Assembly: GCF_029626145.1 (NCBI RefSeq)
Contig: NZ_JARUBJ010000002.1
Span: 4,313,501 to 4,377,500, forward strand
Direction: 5' to 3'
DNA: 64,000 nucleotides
Source: Micromonospora sp. WMMD961
GTDB lineage: Bacteria > Actinomycetota > Actinomycetes > Mycobacteriales > Micromonosporaceae
Shown: one piece after another, positions 56,001 through 62,867 of the stretch
Numbering within the stretch: the stretch's first letter is position 1
Layout of the letters: the number at the start of each line of letters is the position of its first letter
Made by a program: the position numbers and the translations under genes
The notes under the pieces: model-generated
Database searches by the model: none
Seen by the model: only the letters and a program-made list of their open reading frames with translations
Told to the model about the DNA's origin: nothing

Positions 56001-56331
56001 ACGGCCGGCGGTAGCGGACCTTGGTCTGCCGCAACGGGCTGGTCACCAGGCTCTTGCTGGCCGAGCCCTTCGGGCAGAGCCGACCCCGCGAGATCGGACT
56101 GTCCGGGTCGCCCTCGATCTGGGTGACCTGCCCGTCCTTCACGTACACCCGCTGGCCGCAGCCCACCGCGCAGTACGGACAGACGGATCGGGCCATCGAG
56201 TCGGCGGTGTCGGTGCGGGCGGTGAGCGCGCGGGATCCGGCGGACTTCGCCGCCGCGCCTCGGCCGAGCGGGTCGGTGCCGGTGAGCTGGCGGTAGACCG
56301 GCCAGCCCTCGATCCAGCGAGGCACCCCCAT
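53056..56331 (-). CDS. Formate dehydrogenase catalytic subunit, selenocysteine-containing
   Basis: Molybdopterin formate dehydrogenase of 1091 residues including one selenocysteine. An N-terminal 4Fe-4S site (CPYCAVGC with RLCPKGS) precedes the catalytic domains and the C-terminal molybdopterin-dinucleotide domain. An in-frame TGA (55764 to 55762, codon 190) falls in ENQARI-U-HSATVPGLGTSFGRGG, exactly where this family has Sec or Cys followed by His, and a SECIS-like hairpin follows. The gene is therefore intact, not broken. Selenocysteine tRNA and SelA/SelB/SelD are not in the window and must be elsewhere. It is first in the operon with the iron-sulphur and NrfD subunits. Confidence 0.93.
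55733..55764 (-). promoter_or_regulatory. UGA selenocysteine codon and SECIS element
   Basis: TGA at 55764-55762, then 18 bases, then the loop GGTCT (55743-55739) closed by GTCCCC with GGGGAC. The GGUCU apical loop and the 18-base spacing from the UGA equal those I recall for the E. coli fdhF SECIS, which SelB binds. Confidence 0.88.
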
Positions 56332-56344
56332 CGCGCACCTTTCC

Positions 56345-56382
56345 GACTAATCACACCAAATATGAACAGCCTGACATTAGTC
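56345..56382. promoter_or_regulatory. Inverted repeat in the formate dehydrogenase promoter
   Basis: GACTAAT (56345-56351) and ATTAGTC (56376-56382) are exact inverted copies 24 bases apart, just upstream of the catalytic-subunit start, in an AT-rich patch that should hold the promoter. It may be a regulator site. Confidence 0.45.
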
Positions 56383-56418
56383 GAGGTGCCGTCCCCGTCG
56401 CAGCGGGATCAGCAGAGA

Positions 56419-56459
56419 CAAGCCTCCCCCGCCCTGTTCGCGAGGGCCGGGGAGGCTTG
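56419..56459 (-). terminator. Terminator of the prsW-like gene
   Basis: Seventeen-base arms (56419-56435 with 56443-56459), one mismatch, seven-base loop, 17 bases past the stop. Confidence 0.8.
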
Positions 56460-56476
56460 GTGCCTGCTGGGCGGGG

Positions 56477-57274
56477 TCAGTTCGGCTGGAGTTGGCCGAC
56501 GGGGTGATCGTTGAAGGTCCGGTAGCGGTGCAGCTCCCAGAACAGCCAGCCGATGCTGACGAGCGCCACCACGACGAAGACCAGCGAACCGGTGAACGTG
56601 TCCCAGAGGGTGTGCAGGACGACGACGCCCAGGAACGTGCCGATGAACCCGAACAGCCGGCGGACGCTCGGACTGGCCAGCAACGCCCACAGCGCGCCCG
56701 CGGTGAGCCCGGTCCAGGCGGTGTGGCCGGCGGGCGCGGTCAGGCCGCGGATGAACAGCGTCTGCTCCACCGCCCCGATGTTGCCCTGCGAACTCAGCAA
56801 CGCGCTGAACGCGTAACCCATCGTCTCCAGCGCGGCGAACCCCATGCCGGCGGCGACGCCGATGACCAGCCCGTCCGAGGGCACCCGGCGCCGACGCTGG
56901 GCCACCACCGTGAACAGCAGCACCACCGGCACGATCAGCTTCGCCGACTCCTCGATCAGCGCCACGAACAGCATGGGCAGCGTGCCGAGACCACGCAGGG
57001 TGTCGTATTCCAGGGTGCCGGCGACGACCGTACCGATCACACCGCCGAAGAACGCCGCCGTCACCAACACCGACGCCGGCACCTGCCACCGCCCGGTGCG
57101 GGCCTGCGCGAACGTCAGGAACGTCAACGGCACCAGCGTCGCCCCGAGCAGGATCAACGCCGGTACGAAATTCGGGTTCTTCGTGCTGACCAGGGTCCGC
57201 AGCACCGCCAAGTAAAGGATCAGCCCGATGACCAGGACTGCAACCCACGCCCACCGGCGCGAACGATCACCCAT
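56477..57274 (-). CDS. PrsW-family intramembrane metalloprotease
   Basis: Polytopic membrane protein of 265 residues with about eight helices. PrsW signatures are ALIEESAKL (EE motif), GMGFAALETMGY, APAGHTAWTGL (His) and HTLWDTF (His and Asp). PrsW-type proteases cleave anti-sigma factors and related membrane proteins. No sigma or anti-sigma gene is adjacent, so the target is unknown. The ATG at 57274 is the first of the frame. Confidence 0.88.
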   Translation of the reverse strand: MGDRSRRWAWVAVLVIGLILYLAVLRTLVSTKNPNFVPALILLGATLVPLTFLTFAQARTGRWQVPASVLVTAAFFGGVIGTVVAGTLEYDTLRGLGTLPMLFVALIEESAKLIVPVVLLFTVVAQRRRRVPSDGLVIGVAAGMGFAALETMGYAFSALLSSQGNIGAVEQTLFIRGLTAPAGHTAWTGLTAGALWALLASPSVRRLFGFIGTFLGVVVLHTLWDTFTGSLVFVVVALVSIGWLFWELHRYRTFNDHPVGQLQPN

Positions 57275-57404
57275 ACCGCGCAGTGTGGCCCACCCACGTT
57301 ACGAAGACCAGCCCCGGCGTTGAGATCCGCACAACTCCGGACCACACGGGATCAGCGTTTCTGATACATCGCCGAGCCCTCGATGTCGCCGTACCGCAAG
57401 CGCT

Positions 57405-57467
57405 TGATCGTTGTCAGCTGAGCAGTTCGACACGCCGGGCGCCGGGCCGCTGAGCTGCCAACGATCA
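57405..57467. terminator. Inverted repeat after the ASCH gene
   Basis: Fifteen-base arms (57405-57419 with 57453-57467), one mismatch, around a 33-base GC-rich centre. It starts about 25 bases downstream of the ASCH stop on the minus strand. It is a terminator or a larger folded RNA. Confidence 0.45.
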
Positions 57468-57491
57468 CCGCGTCCGACCATGGACGGCGCG

Positions 57492-57911
57492 TCAGGCCAC
57501 GTGCACCAGCCGGAAGCGTTCGGTCACCACCAGCGTGTCGTCGTCCACCGTGAAGTCGGGGTCGCCCAACTCGGCGCGCACCTCCGCGCTGTGCCAGAAC
57601 GTCTCGTGCCCCGCCCGCCACTGCGCCACCGACTCGTCGCCCTCCCCCTCGGCCAGGGCGTGGGGCAGGTCGACGTCGGCGAGCCTGACCACCCGTACCT
57701 CGGTCAGCTCGATGACCGCGACGCGCCGGCCAGCGGAGTCCACCACGGCGGAGCGTTGGCCCACCTCGGGCAGCGGCTCGTTCGCGCACTCGTACCCGAC
57801 CAGCAGGCCGGTGGTCGAGGTCTTCGCGCCGGACAGGATCGCGCCCACGAGCTTGTCCCGCAGCGGCCCCGGGAACGCGAACTCGGCCAGCGGGAGATCA
57901 TCGAGGTCCAT
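57492..57911 (-). CDS. ASCH-domain protein
   Basis: Small protein of 139 residues with an ASCH (PUA-like) fold: FPGPLRDKLVGAILSGAKTSTTGLLVGYE carries the conserved Gly-x-Lys-x-x-T motif, and VIELTEVRVVRLADVDLPHALAEGEG is the second half. ASCH proteins are thought to bind RNA or modified nucleosides. Its position just upstream of the Ro60/RNA locus, in the opposite direction, may be chance. Confidence 0.85.
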   Translation of the reverse strand: MDLDDLPLAEFAFPGPLRDKLVGAILSGAKTSTTGLLVGYECANEPLPEVGQRSAVVDSAGRRVAVIELTEVRVVRLADVDLPHALAEGEGDESVAQWRAGHETFWHSAEVRAELGDPDFTVDDDTLVVTERFRLVHVA

Positions 57912-57982
57912 CCGCGGAGGGTACGCGATCCCACGCGCCGTGCCGTTGTCGACGTGCTCACGGCGACGTGCACCGTCTCGTC

Positions 57983-58078
57983 ATGGCCACCGACGGTGTC
58001 GCCCTCGTGCTGCTCGTCGATCCGTCGGGCGCGGTGCTGCCAAAGCACCGCGACGAGGATGCGGTCGTCTCGAAACAG
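57983..58078 (+). pseudogene. Possible NUDIX hydrolase N-terminal remnant
   Basis: About 32 codons (MATDGVALVLLVDPSGAVL onward) resemble the first strand region of actinobacterial NUDIX hydrolases. No NUDIX box follows; the frame runs into the promoter and RNA elements downstream. If real, the rest of the gene was lost when the RNA cluster arose or moved in. Assignment is by eye on a short stretch. Confidence 0.3.
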
Positions 58079-58079
58079 C

Positions 58080-58108
58080 TTGTCTACACGTCAGTGTGGA
58101 CCTATCGT
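58080..58108 (+). promoter_or_regulatory. Promoter of tRNA-like RNA element 1
   Basis: TTGTCT (58080-58085) and TATCGT (58103-58108) are separated by 17 bases, a good housekeeping-sigma pattern. The predicted start near 58115 is a few bases before the conserved CCGGTGCGCAGG box at 58122. No ribosome site or sensible ORF follows, which supports an RNA gene. Confidence 0.6.
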
Positions 58109-58121
58109 CGGCAAGCGCCTT

Positions 58122-58262
58122 CCGGTGCGCAGGCAACGGCTACTTCCGCTCTCAACGGGGAGACGTGGGTTCGAATCCCACCGCCGCCTCGGGTGGCGTC
58201 GACCAGCGGCCCAGGTCACCTTGGCCCGCAAGGGCCAGTCGCCGTCGCCGCTTCGATCTCGG
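58122..58262 (+). ncRNA. Y RNA-like element 1 with permuted tRNA-like module
   Basis: Begins with the box CCGGTGCGCAGG and ACGGCTACTTC. By hand folding: outer stem ACGGC (58136-58140) with GCCGT (58241-58245); hairpin 58149-58162; T-arm GTGGG-TTCGAAT-CCCAC (58165-58181); a 7-bp acceptor-like stem (58182-58188 with 58192-58198) closed by TCG; D-arm GACC-AGCGGCCCA-GGTC (58201-58217); then a GCAA-capped hairpin (58222-58237). The order T-arm, acceptor, D-arm is a circular permutation of tRNA. A TTCGATCTCGG segment (58252-58262) follows, also found after element 4. Lying beside a Ro60 gene, it fits the tRNA-mimicking bacterial Y RNAs. Confidence 0.72.
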
Positions 58263-58284
58263 GAGACGCACTCACGCCGCTCGT

Positions 58285-58361
58285 CAGGTGCGACGGACAC
58301 GGTTACTTCTTGGTGAAGGTCCCGCACGGGGCCCGCGGTTCGAGCCCGCAACACCGTGTCC
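58285..58361 (+). ncRNA. Y RNA-like element 2, compact
   Basis: Shares CAGGTGCGACGG and ACGGTTACTTC with the other copies. A perfect 9-bp stem, 58295-58303 with 58353-58361, encloses hairpins CTTC-TTGGT-GAAG (58306-58318), CCCG-CA-CGGG (58321-58330) and GCGG-TTCGAGC-CCGC (~58335-58349), the last like a T-arm. I see no separate promoter, so it may be processed from the transcript of element 1. Confidence 0.58.
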
Positions 58362-58412
58362 GATCTGGTCTCTGTCGAGCGGCGTGACCACTCCCTTAAG
58401 ATCGTAAATCCG

Positions 58413-58442
58413 TTGCCCCATCGTCGCCGCCGTCGATACGGT
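58413..58442 (+). promoter_or_regulatory. Promoter of RNA elements 3 and 4
   Basis: TTGCCC (58413-58418) and TACGGT (58437-58442) are 18 bases apart. The distance from -10 to the conserved CCGGTGCGCAGG-type box (14 bases between) is nearly the same as for element 1 (13 bases), which suggests both RNAs start at the same place relative to the box. It could also feed the Ro60 gene. Confidence 0.55.
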
Positions 58443-58456
58443 CGTTCCCGCACTTC

Positions 58457-58520
58457 CCGGTGCGCAGGTGACGGTTGCCTCTGAAGGGGTTCGGACCCCG
58501 ATGGGTGCCATCCGTCGCCT
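58457..58520 (+). ncRNA. Y RNA-like element 3, compact
   Basis: Starts CCGGTGCGCAGG then TGACGGTTGCCTC. A 9-bp stem, 58466-58474 with 58512-58520 (one GU pair), closes it. Inside, GGGG-TTCGGA-CCCC (58486-58499) resembles a T-arm. It is shorter than elements 1 and 4 and lacks the permuted acceptor and D-arm. Confidence 0.55.
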
Positions 58521-58555
58521 ACCCGGAACTCGGGAAGCGCCACCACACCGCACCG

Positions 58556-58677
58556 CCGGTGCGCAGGCCACGGTTACTTCAGGGCTTCGCAGATGGGGGT
58601 TCGAATCCTCCGGCACCTTCGGGTGAGTAGTTCAACGGACAGAACGGCGAACTAGTCCGTAGCCGATTCGATCTCGG
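58556..58677 (+). ncRNA. Y RNA-like element 4 with permuted tRNA-like module
   Basis: Starts CCGGTGCGCAGG, CC, ACGGTTACTTC. Outer stem CGGTTAC (58571-58577) with GTAGCCG (58659-58665); internal loop; stem TTCGC (58586-58590) with GCGAA (58647-58651), in the place of an anticodon stem; T-arm GGGGG-TTCGAAT-CCTCC (58595-58611); short acceptor CACC-TTCG-GGTG (58614-58625); TA-like linker; D-arm GTTC-AACGGACA-GAAC (58630-58645). The T-arm, acceptor, D-arm order is again permuted. TTCGATCTCGG (58667-58677) ends it. It lies 50 bases before the Ro60 start. Confidence 0.72.
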
Positions 58678-58726
58678 TTGTGCGGTGCGGTGGCGTGTTT
58701 CCGAGCTGATTGACGTGGGGGACGTC

Positions 58727-60256
58727 ATGGCCAAGTTCAACATCAAGCTGCGCAGGGGCCGCCAGCAGCCGGTGACCGCCCAGGGTGCGCCGGGCTTCGC
58801 CCGTGAGCCGCGCGTCGAGCTCTTCCTGCTCGGAGTCTCCGCCATGGTCGGCGAGGACACCTTCTACGAGGGCGCCGCGGACCGGGACGCTCGCTTCCGA
58901 GACCTGGTCGCCGCCGTCGCGGTCGCCGATCCGGACTGGTTCGCTCGCTTCGTACCGTGGCTTCGGTCCGGCGCCATGATGCGCTCGGCGGCCGTGGTGG
59001 CTGCTGTCGAGGGTGCTCGCGCCCAGGTCGCCGCACAGATTCCGGGTTCGCGGGCAGTCGTGGATGCCGCCCTGCAGCGCGCGGACGAGCCCGCCGAGGC
59101 TCTGGCGTACTGGCTGGCTCGCCATGGCCGGAAACTCCCCAAGCCGGTGAAGCGGGGCATCGCCGACGCGGTGGTCCGGCTGTACACCGAGCGGAATCTG
59201 CTCAAGTACGACTCCGTCGGCAGCCAGGTGCGCTTCGGCGACGTCATCGACCTGACCCACCCCACGGCGAAGGACGAGCGGCAGGGCGACCTGTTCCGGC
59301 ACGCGCTGGACCGGCGGCACCGGCGGGACAATCCGCTGCCGGCGTCGCTCGGGATGCTGGCGGCACGGGACGCGCTCATGGCGCTGCCCGTCGAGCGGCG
59401 CAGGGAGGTGACCGATCCGGCGGTGCTGGGCGCGGCCGGCATGACGTGGGAGGCCCTGGCCGGCTGGCGACAGAGCGCGATGGACGCCTCGGCGTGGGAG
59501 TCGGTCATCCCGACCATGGGGTACCTGGCGTTGCTGCGCAATCTGCGCAACTTCGACCAGGTCGGGGTCAGCGACGCCGTGGCGGAGACGGTTGCGGCCA
59601 AGCTCTCCGATCCGGGGCAGGTGGCCACCTCTCGGGTGCTGCCGATGCGCTTCCTGTCGGCGTACAACGCGGCACCGAGTTTGCGGTGGGCGTACCCGCT
59701 GGAGAAGGCCCTGCAGCATGCCCTGGTGAACGTGCCTGCTCTGGACGGACGGACCCTCGTCCTCATCGACACGTCGGGTTCGATGCGGAGTCCGTTCAGC
59801 AAGGACGGCTCGTTGCTCTGCTGGGACGGTGCCACCGTGTTCGGCCTGGCGCTGGCCGCGCGGGCGCGGGCGGCCACCGTGGTGTCGTTCTCCAATGACA
59901 GCCGGGTGTTTCCGTCGGTGGCGGGCGAGTCGGTGCTCGCGGCGGTACGGCGGTTCAAGGACGACGGCTACTTCTTCGGCATGGGCACCGACACCGAGAA
60001 GGCGGTCCGCACGCACTACGACCGACACGACCGGGTGGTCATCCTCACCGACGAGCAGGCACAGTGGCACAACGCGGCGGACGTCGCCGCGGCGGTGCCC
60101 GCTGAGGTTCCGGTGTACACCTGGAACCTTGCCGGTTACCGGGTTGGCCACACACCGACAGTGGCGAATCGGCACACCTTCGGCGGGTTGTCCGACGCCG
60201 CGTTCGCGATGATCCCGCTCATCGAGGCCGGCAGTCACGAGCGGTGGCCCTTCTGA
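58727..60256 (+). CDS. Ro60/TROVE-domain protein
   Basis: Bacterial Ro60 orthologue (Rsr type) of 509 residues. An N-terminal TROVE HEAT-repeat ring (~residues 20-335) is followed by a von Willebrand A domain (~340-509) with the MIDAS motif DTSGSM (Asp348, Ser350, Ser352). Ro60 proteins bind Y RNAs and misfolded RNAs; in Deinococcus a Y RNA tethers Ro60 to polynucleotide phosphorylase. The ATG at 58727 follows GGGGGA; the frame extends 14 codons upstream without a better start. Four tRNA-like RNA elements lie directly upstream on the same strand. It converges with the FkbM gene, stops six bases apart. Confidence 0.93.
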   Translation: MAKFNIKLRRGRQQPVTAQGAPGFAREPRVELFLLGVSAMVGEDTFYEGAADRDARFRDLVAAVAVADPDWFARFVPWLRSGAMMRSAAVVAAVEGARAQVAAQIPGSRAVVDAALQRADEPAEALAYWLARHGRKLPKPVKRGIADAVVRLYTERNLLKYDSVGSQVRFGDVIDLTHPTAKDERQGDLFRHALDRRHRRDNPLPASLGMLAARDALMALPVERRREVTDPAVLGAAGMTWEALAGWRQSAMDASAWESVIPTMGYLALLRNLRNFDQVGVSDAVAETVAAKLSDPGQVATSRVLPMRFLSAYNAAPSLRWAYPLEKALQHALVNVPALDGRTLVLIDTSGSMRSPFSKDGSLLCWDGATVFGLALAARARAATVVSFSNDSRVFPSVAGESVLAAVRRFKDDGYFFGMGTDTEKAVRTHYDRHDRVVILTDEQAQWHNAADVAAAVPAEVPVYTWNLAGYRVGHTPTVANRHTFGGLSDAAFAMIPLIEAGSHERWPF

Positions 60257-60262
60257 CGCTGG

Positions 60263-61084
60263 CTACCGCCGCTTCGGGTCGCGAGGCGGCGGTGGCTGGC
60301 GCAGCCCGCCGCCGGTCACGCAGTACACGTCGCCGGAGTTCGCGTCGTGCGGCAGTGCGGCGAGGTGTGTCGCCATGTCGGTCGCGGAGACCCAGCGCTG
60401 GAACGTCATCGCCTTGTCGTCGCCCAGCGCGACGTCGAAGCCGTCGAAGCCGAGCGCGGTCAGGCGGTCGAGACAGCGGGAGGCGACCGGACGCGCGATC
60501 GTGGTGAACTCGAACGAGAGCGCGGGCAGCGGGCGGGTCAGCCCGGCCAGCACCTCGTCCTCGAAACCCTCCACGTCGATCTTCGCGAAGGTCGGCTCGC
60601 CGTACTCGGCGATGAGGGTGTCGACGGTGACCACCGGGACCTCGATGTCGGCGTCCCACACCTGGCCCTCCCACCCGCCCGCGCCCTCCGCCGCCCGGAC
60701 GAAGTCGGGCGAGGCGGTGGACACGGTGGGATTGGCGGAGTTGACGTGGAAGCGGGTGGTGCCGGGGGCCGCCCCGCAGACCGCGCCGACGAGCGTCACC
60801 TGGACGTCGTCGGCGTAGATGGCCCGCAGGGCACGCAGACACAGCGGCTGCGGCTCCACGGCGACCACCCGGGCACCGAGGCGACGGAAGCTGGCGATGT
60901 GGTCGCCCACGTGCGAGCCGACGTCGAAGACGAGGTCCCCCTCGGCGACGAACCGGGAGTAGAAGGCGTCCATCCGCGCGTCGCGCTCGGCGTCGCCGTA
61001 GTAGACGTCCAACGATCGGTGCAGGAGGGACATCGCCGGATCGGTCCGGAGCGCGGCGATCCTGGTGTTGGTGGTGGCCGTCAT
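60263..61084 (-). CDS. FkbM-family methyltransferase
   Basis: SAM-dependent methyltransferase of 273 residues. The FkbM fold shows in GDLVFDVGSHVGDHIASFRRLGARVVAVEPQ (~residues 49-79, motif I) and PTFAKIDVEGFEDEVLAGL. The family methylates hydroxyl groups of polyketides and sugars; here no biosynthetic cluster is adjacent, so the substrate is unknown. It lies 26 bases downstream of the sulfatase-like gene on the same strand and may be cotranscribed. Confidence 0.88.
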   Translation of the reverse strand: MTATTNTRIAALRTDPAMSLLHRSLDVYYGDAERDARMDAFYSRFVAEGDLVFDVGSHVGDHIASFRRLGARVVAVEPQPLCLRALRAIYADDVQVTLVGAVCGAAPGTTRFHVNSANPTVSTASPDFVRAAEGAGGWEGQVWDADIEVPVVTVDTLIAEYGEPTFAKIDVEGFEDEVLAGLTRPLPALSFEFTTIARPVASRCLDRLTALGFDGFDVALGDDKAMTFQRWVSATDMATHLAALPHDANSGDVYCVTGGGLRQPPPPRDPKRR

Positions 61085-61110
61085 GGGTGTGGGTCCAGTC
61101 CTTCTGAGGG

Positions 61111-62769
61111 TCACAGTCCGAAGGCGGTCAGGAACCGGTCCCGGAAGGTGTCCATCCGCCAGACCGGTGCCTGCGGCCCCGGCTTGAGCCCGTCCTGCCA
61201 GCCCCACCCGGAGATCCGGTCGAGGACGGCCCGGTCCCGGGTGATGATGGTGATCGGGACGTCGCGGCTGGCATTGTCGCCGGTGACCACGGCGGCGGGC
61301 TGGTGGTCGCCGAGGAAGATGAACACGAGGTCGTCGTCGCCGTAGGTCTGCACGTAGGAGATGAGCGCGCTCAACGTGTACTCGATGGAATGCCGGTAGT
61401 CGGCGCGGATCTGGGTGGTGTTGCGTCGCTTGTCGTCGGACTCCTCGGCGGTCCCCTTGAAGATCGCCCCGTCGCCGATGTCGGCCCAGTCGACCAGATC
61501 CGGGACGGGCGTCCAGGGCGCGTGACTCGACACGAGCGCGAGTTCCGTCATCGTCGGGCCGCCGCCGCGCTTCGCCTGCTCCAGACGCCGCCAACTGGCG
61601 AGGGTGTACTGGTCGGGCATCGTGCCGAAGCTGAACTTCGGGCCGCGGTACCCGAGGGCTCTGGCGTCGTAGAACCGCTCGTAGCCGAAGAAGGAGCCCT
61701 CCGGCCACGCCCTGCTGACGGCGGGCATCACGCCCACGGTCTGCCAGTCGGCCCGGCGGAAGGCGCCGTTGAGGGTCAGCCGGTCACTCGCCAGCAGGGT
61801 GCGGTGCCGCTGGTCGTTGTCGATCCACAGGCCGGAGAGCAACGTGTCGTGCGCGAGCCAGCTGCCGCCGCCGAACGTCGGCGACGTGAGGAAGCCGCTC
61901 TGCGCGGCGAACCCCGCCGCGTCCAGCCGGCTGGTCCCGCCGTCGAGGACCGCGCCGACCTGTGCGGCGAACTCCGGGTCCTCGACGGCGTCCCGGCCGT
62001 AGCTCTCCACGAAGGAGATGACCACGTTCTTGCCGCGCAGCGCGGTGAGCAGTTGGTCGCCGGGAGTGTGCGCGAACCGGTCGTCCTGCAGCAGCGCGGC
62101 GAACCTCTCCCGGTCGTCGAGTCGCAGGCGCACCTGGAAGCCGTGGCCGTTGGCCAGGGTGGTCGCGGACGTGTCGGCGACCGTGACGCCCTCGACCACC
62201 CGCACGCTGAACGCGGCGCAGACCACCCAGACGACCACCAGCGCCGCCACGATCCGGGTGGTCCCGGCGCGGTGCCCGATCACCAGCCGGCGCAGTCGCC
62301 GCATCGACAGCGTGACCAGGGCGGGCAGGCCCACCGCCACCACCGCCAGAGCGATCGCCACCCCGATGGCGGCGGGCCGCCCGTACGACTCGCTGAGGAA
62401 GGCGAACCCCTCGTCGAGCAACGCCCAGTCGAGCACCGGGTCGAAGGCCCGGCCGAGCGCGGCGGTGAACCCCAGGTCGAACAGCTTCAGCAGGCCGAGC
62501 AGGCCGAGGGCCACGCCGGCGAGGGTGGCGACCAACCGGCTCCCCCGAGCGGGTAGAGCCAGCAGGAGGGCGACGGCCAGCAGCGCCTCCAGGGGGATCC
62601 GCACGAACGCCCCCGGGCTGAACCGGCCGAAGTCGTACGGCAGGGTGAGCACGAACAGCACGAGCAGCGCGGCCAGGACCGTCGTCAGTCGAGCCGCGAT
62701 GGAACGCTTCGGCTGACCCTCGGCTTCGCTGCCGGCGGTGGCGGTGACGTCCGGACGTTCGCCCCTCAT
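61111..62769 (-). CDS. Membrane sulfatase-like (LTA synthase-related) protein
   Basis: Protein of 552 residues with five N-terminal membrane helices (~residues 25-205) and an extracytoplasmic alkaline-phosphatase-superfamily domain. NVVISFVESYGRDAV marks the metal-site strand, followed by FAAQSGFLTSPTFGGGSWLAHDTLLSGLW, and FIFLGDHQPAAVV near the end supplies Asp and His ligands. It is organised like lipoteichoic-acid synthases and sulfatase-type phosphoglycerol transferases. The ATG at 62769 follows GGAAGG; earlier in-frame ATGs lack ribosome sites. The phosphatidyltransferase upstream suggests phospholipid-headgroup or cell-wall polymer chemistry. Confidence 0.85.
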   Translation of the reverse strand: MRGERPDVTATAGSEAEGQPKRSIAARLTTVLAALLVLFVLTLPYDFGRFSPGAFVRIPLEALLAVALLLALPARGSRLVATLAGVALGLLGLLKLFDLGFTAALGRAFDPVLDWALLDEGFAFLSESYGRPAAIGVAIALAVVAVGLPALVTLSMRRLRRLVIGHRAGTTRIVAALVVVWVVCAAFSVRVVEGVTVADTSATTLANGHGFQVRLRLDDRERFAALLQDDRFAHTPGDQLLTALRGKNVVISFVESYGRDAVEDPEFAAQVGAVLDGGTSRLDAAGFAAQSGFLTSPTFGGGSWLAHDTLLSGLWIDNDQRHRTLLASDRLTLNGAFRRADWQTVGVMPAVSRAWPEGSFFGYERFYDARALGYRGPKFSFGTMPDQYTLASWRRLEQAKRGGGPTMTELALVSSHAPWTPVPDLVDWADIGDGAIFKGTAEESDDKRRNTTQIRADYRHSIEYTLSALISYVQTYGDDDLVFIFLGDHQPAAVVTGDNASRDVPITIITRDRAVLDRISGWGWQDGLKPGPQAPVWRMDTFRDRFLTAFGL

Positions 62770-62867
62770 CGCCTTCCGTCCCTGGCTCGGCATCGGACGT
62801 ACGCGCGTCAAGAGCGACAACCCGGGCATCCTTCCATGATCCTTGTTGGGCGCGGCATCCGGGCGGC

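Noticed and set aside
53056..56331. Formate dehydrogenase looks like two genes broken by a stop codon at 55762-55764.
   Set aside because: The stop is TGA at the family selenocysteine site with an fdhF-like hairpin after it, and the frame continues without shift. It is one selenoprotein gene.
58122..58262. Could this be the tRNA for selenocysteine needed by the nearby formate dehydrogenase?
   Set aside because: There is no 8-bp acceptor, long variable arm or TCA anticodon arrangement of tRNA-Sec.
58122..58677. GGTTCGAATCC and GTTCAACGGACAGAAC suggest ordinary tRNA genes.
   Set aside because: No canonical acceptor-D-anticodon-T order can be folded. The T-arm precedes the D-arm in both cases and the acceptor is closed by a loop, so permuted tRNA-like modules fit better.
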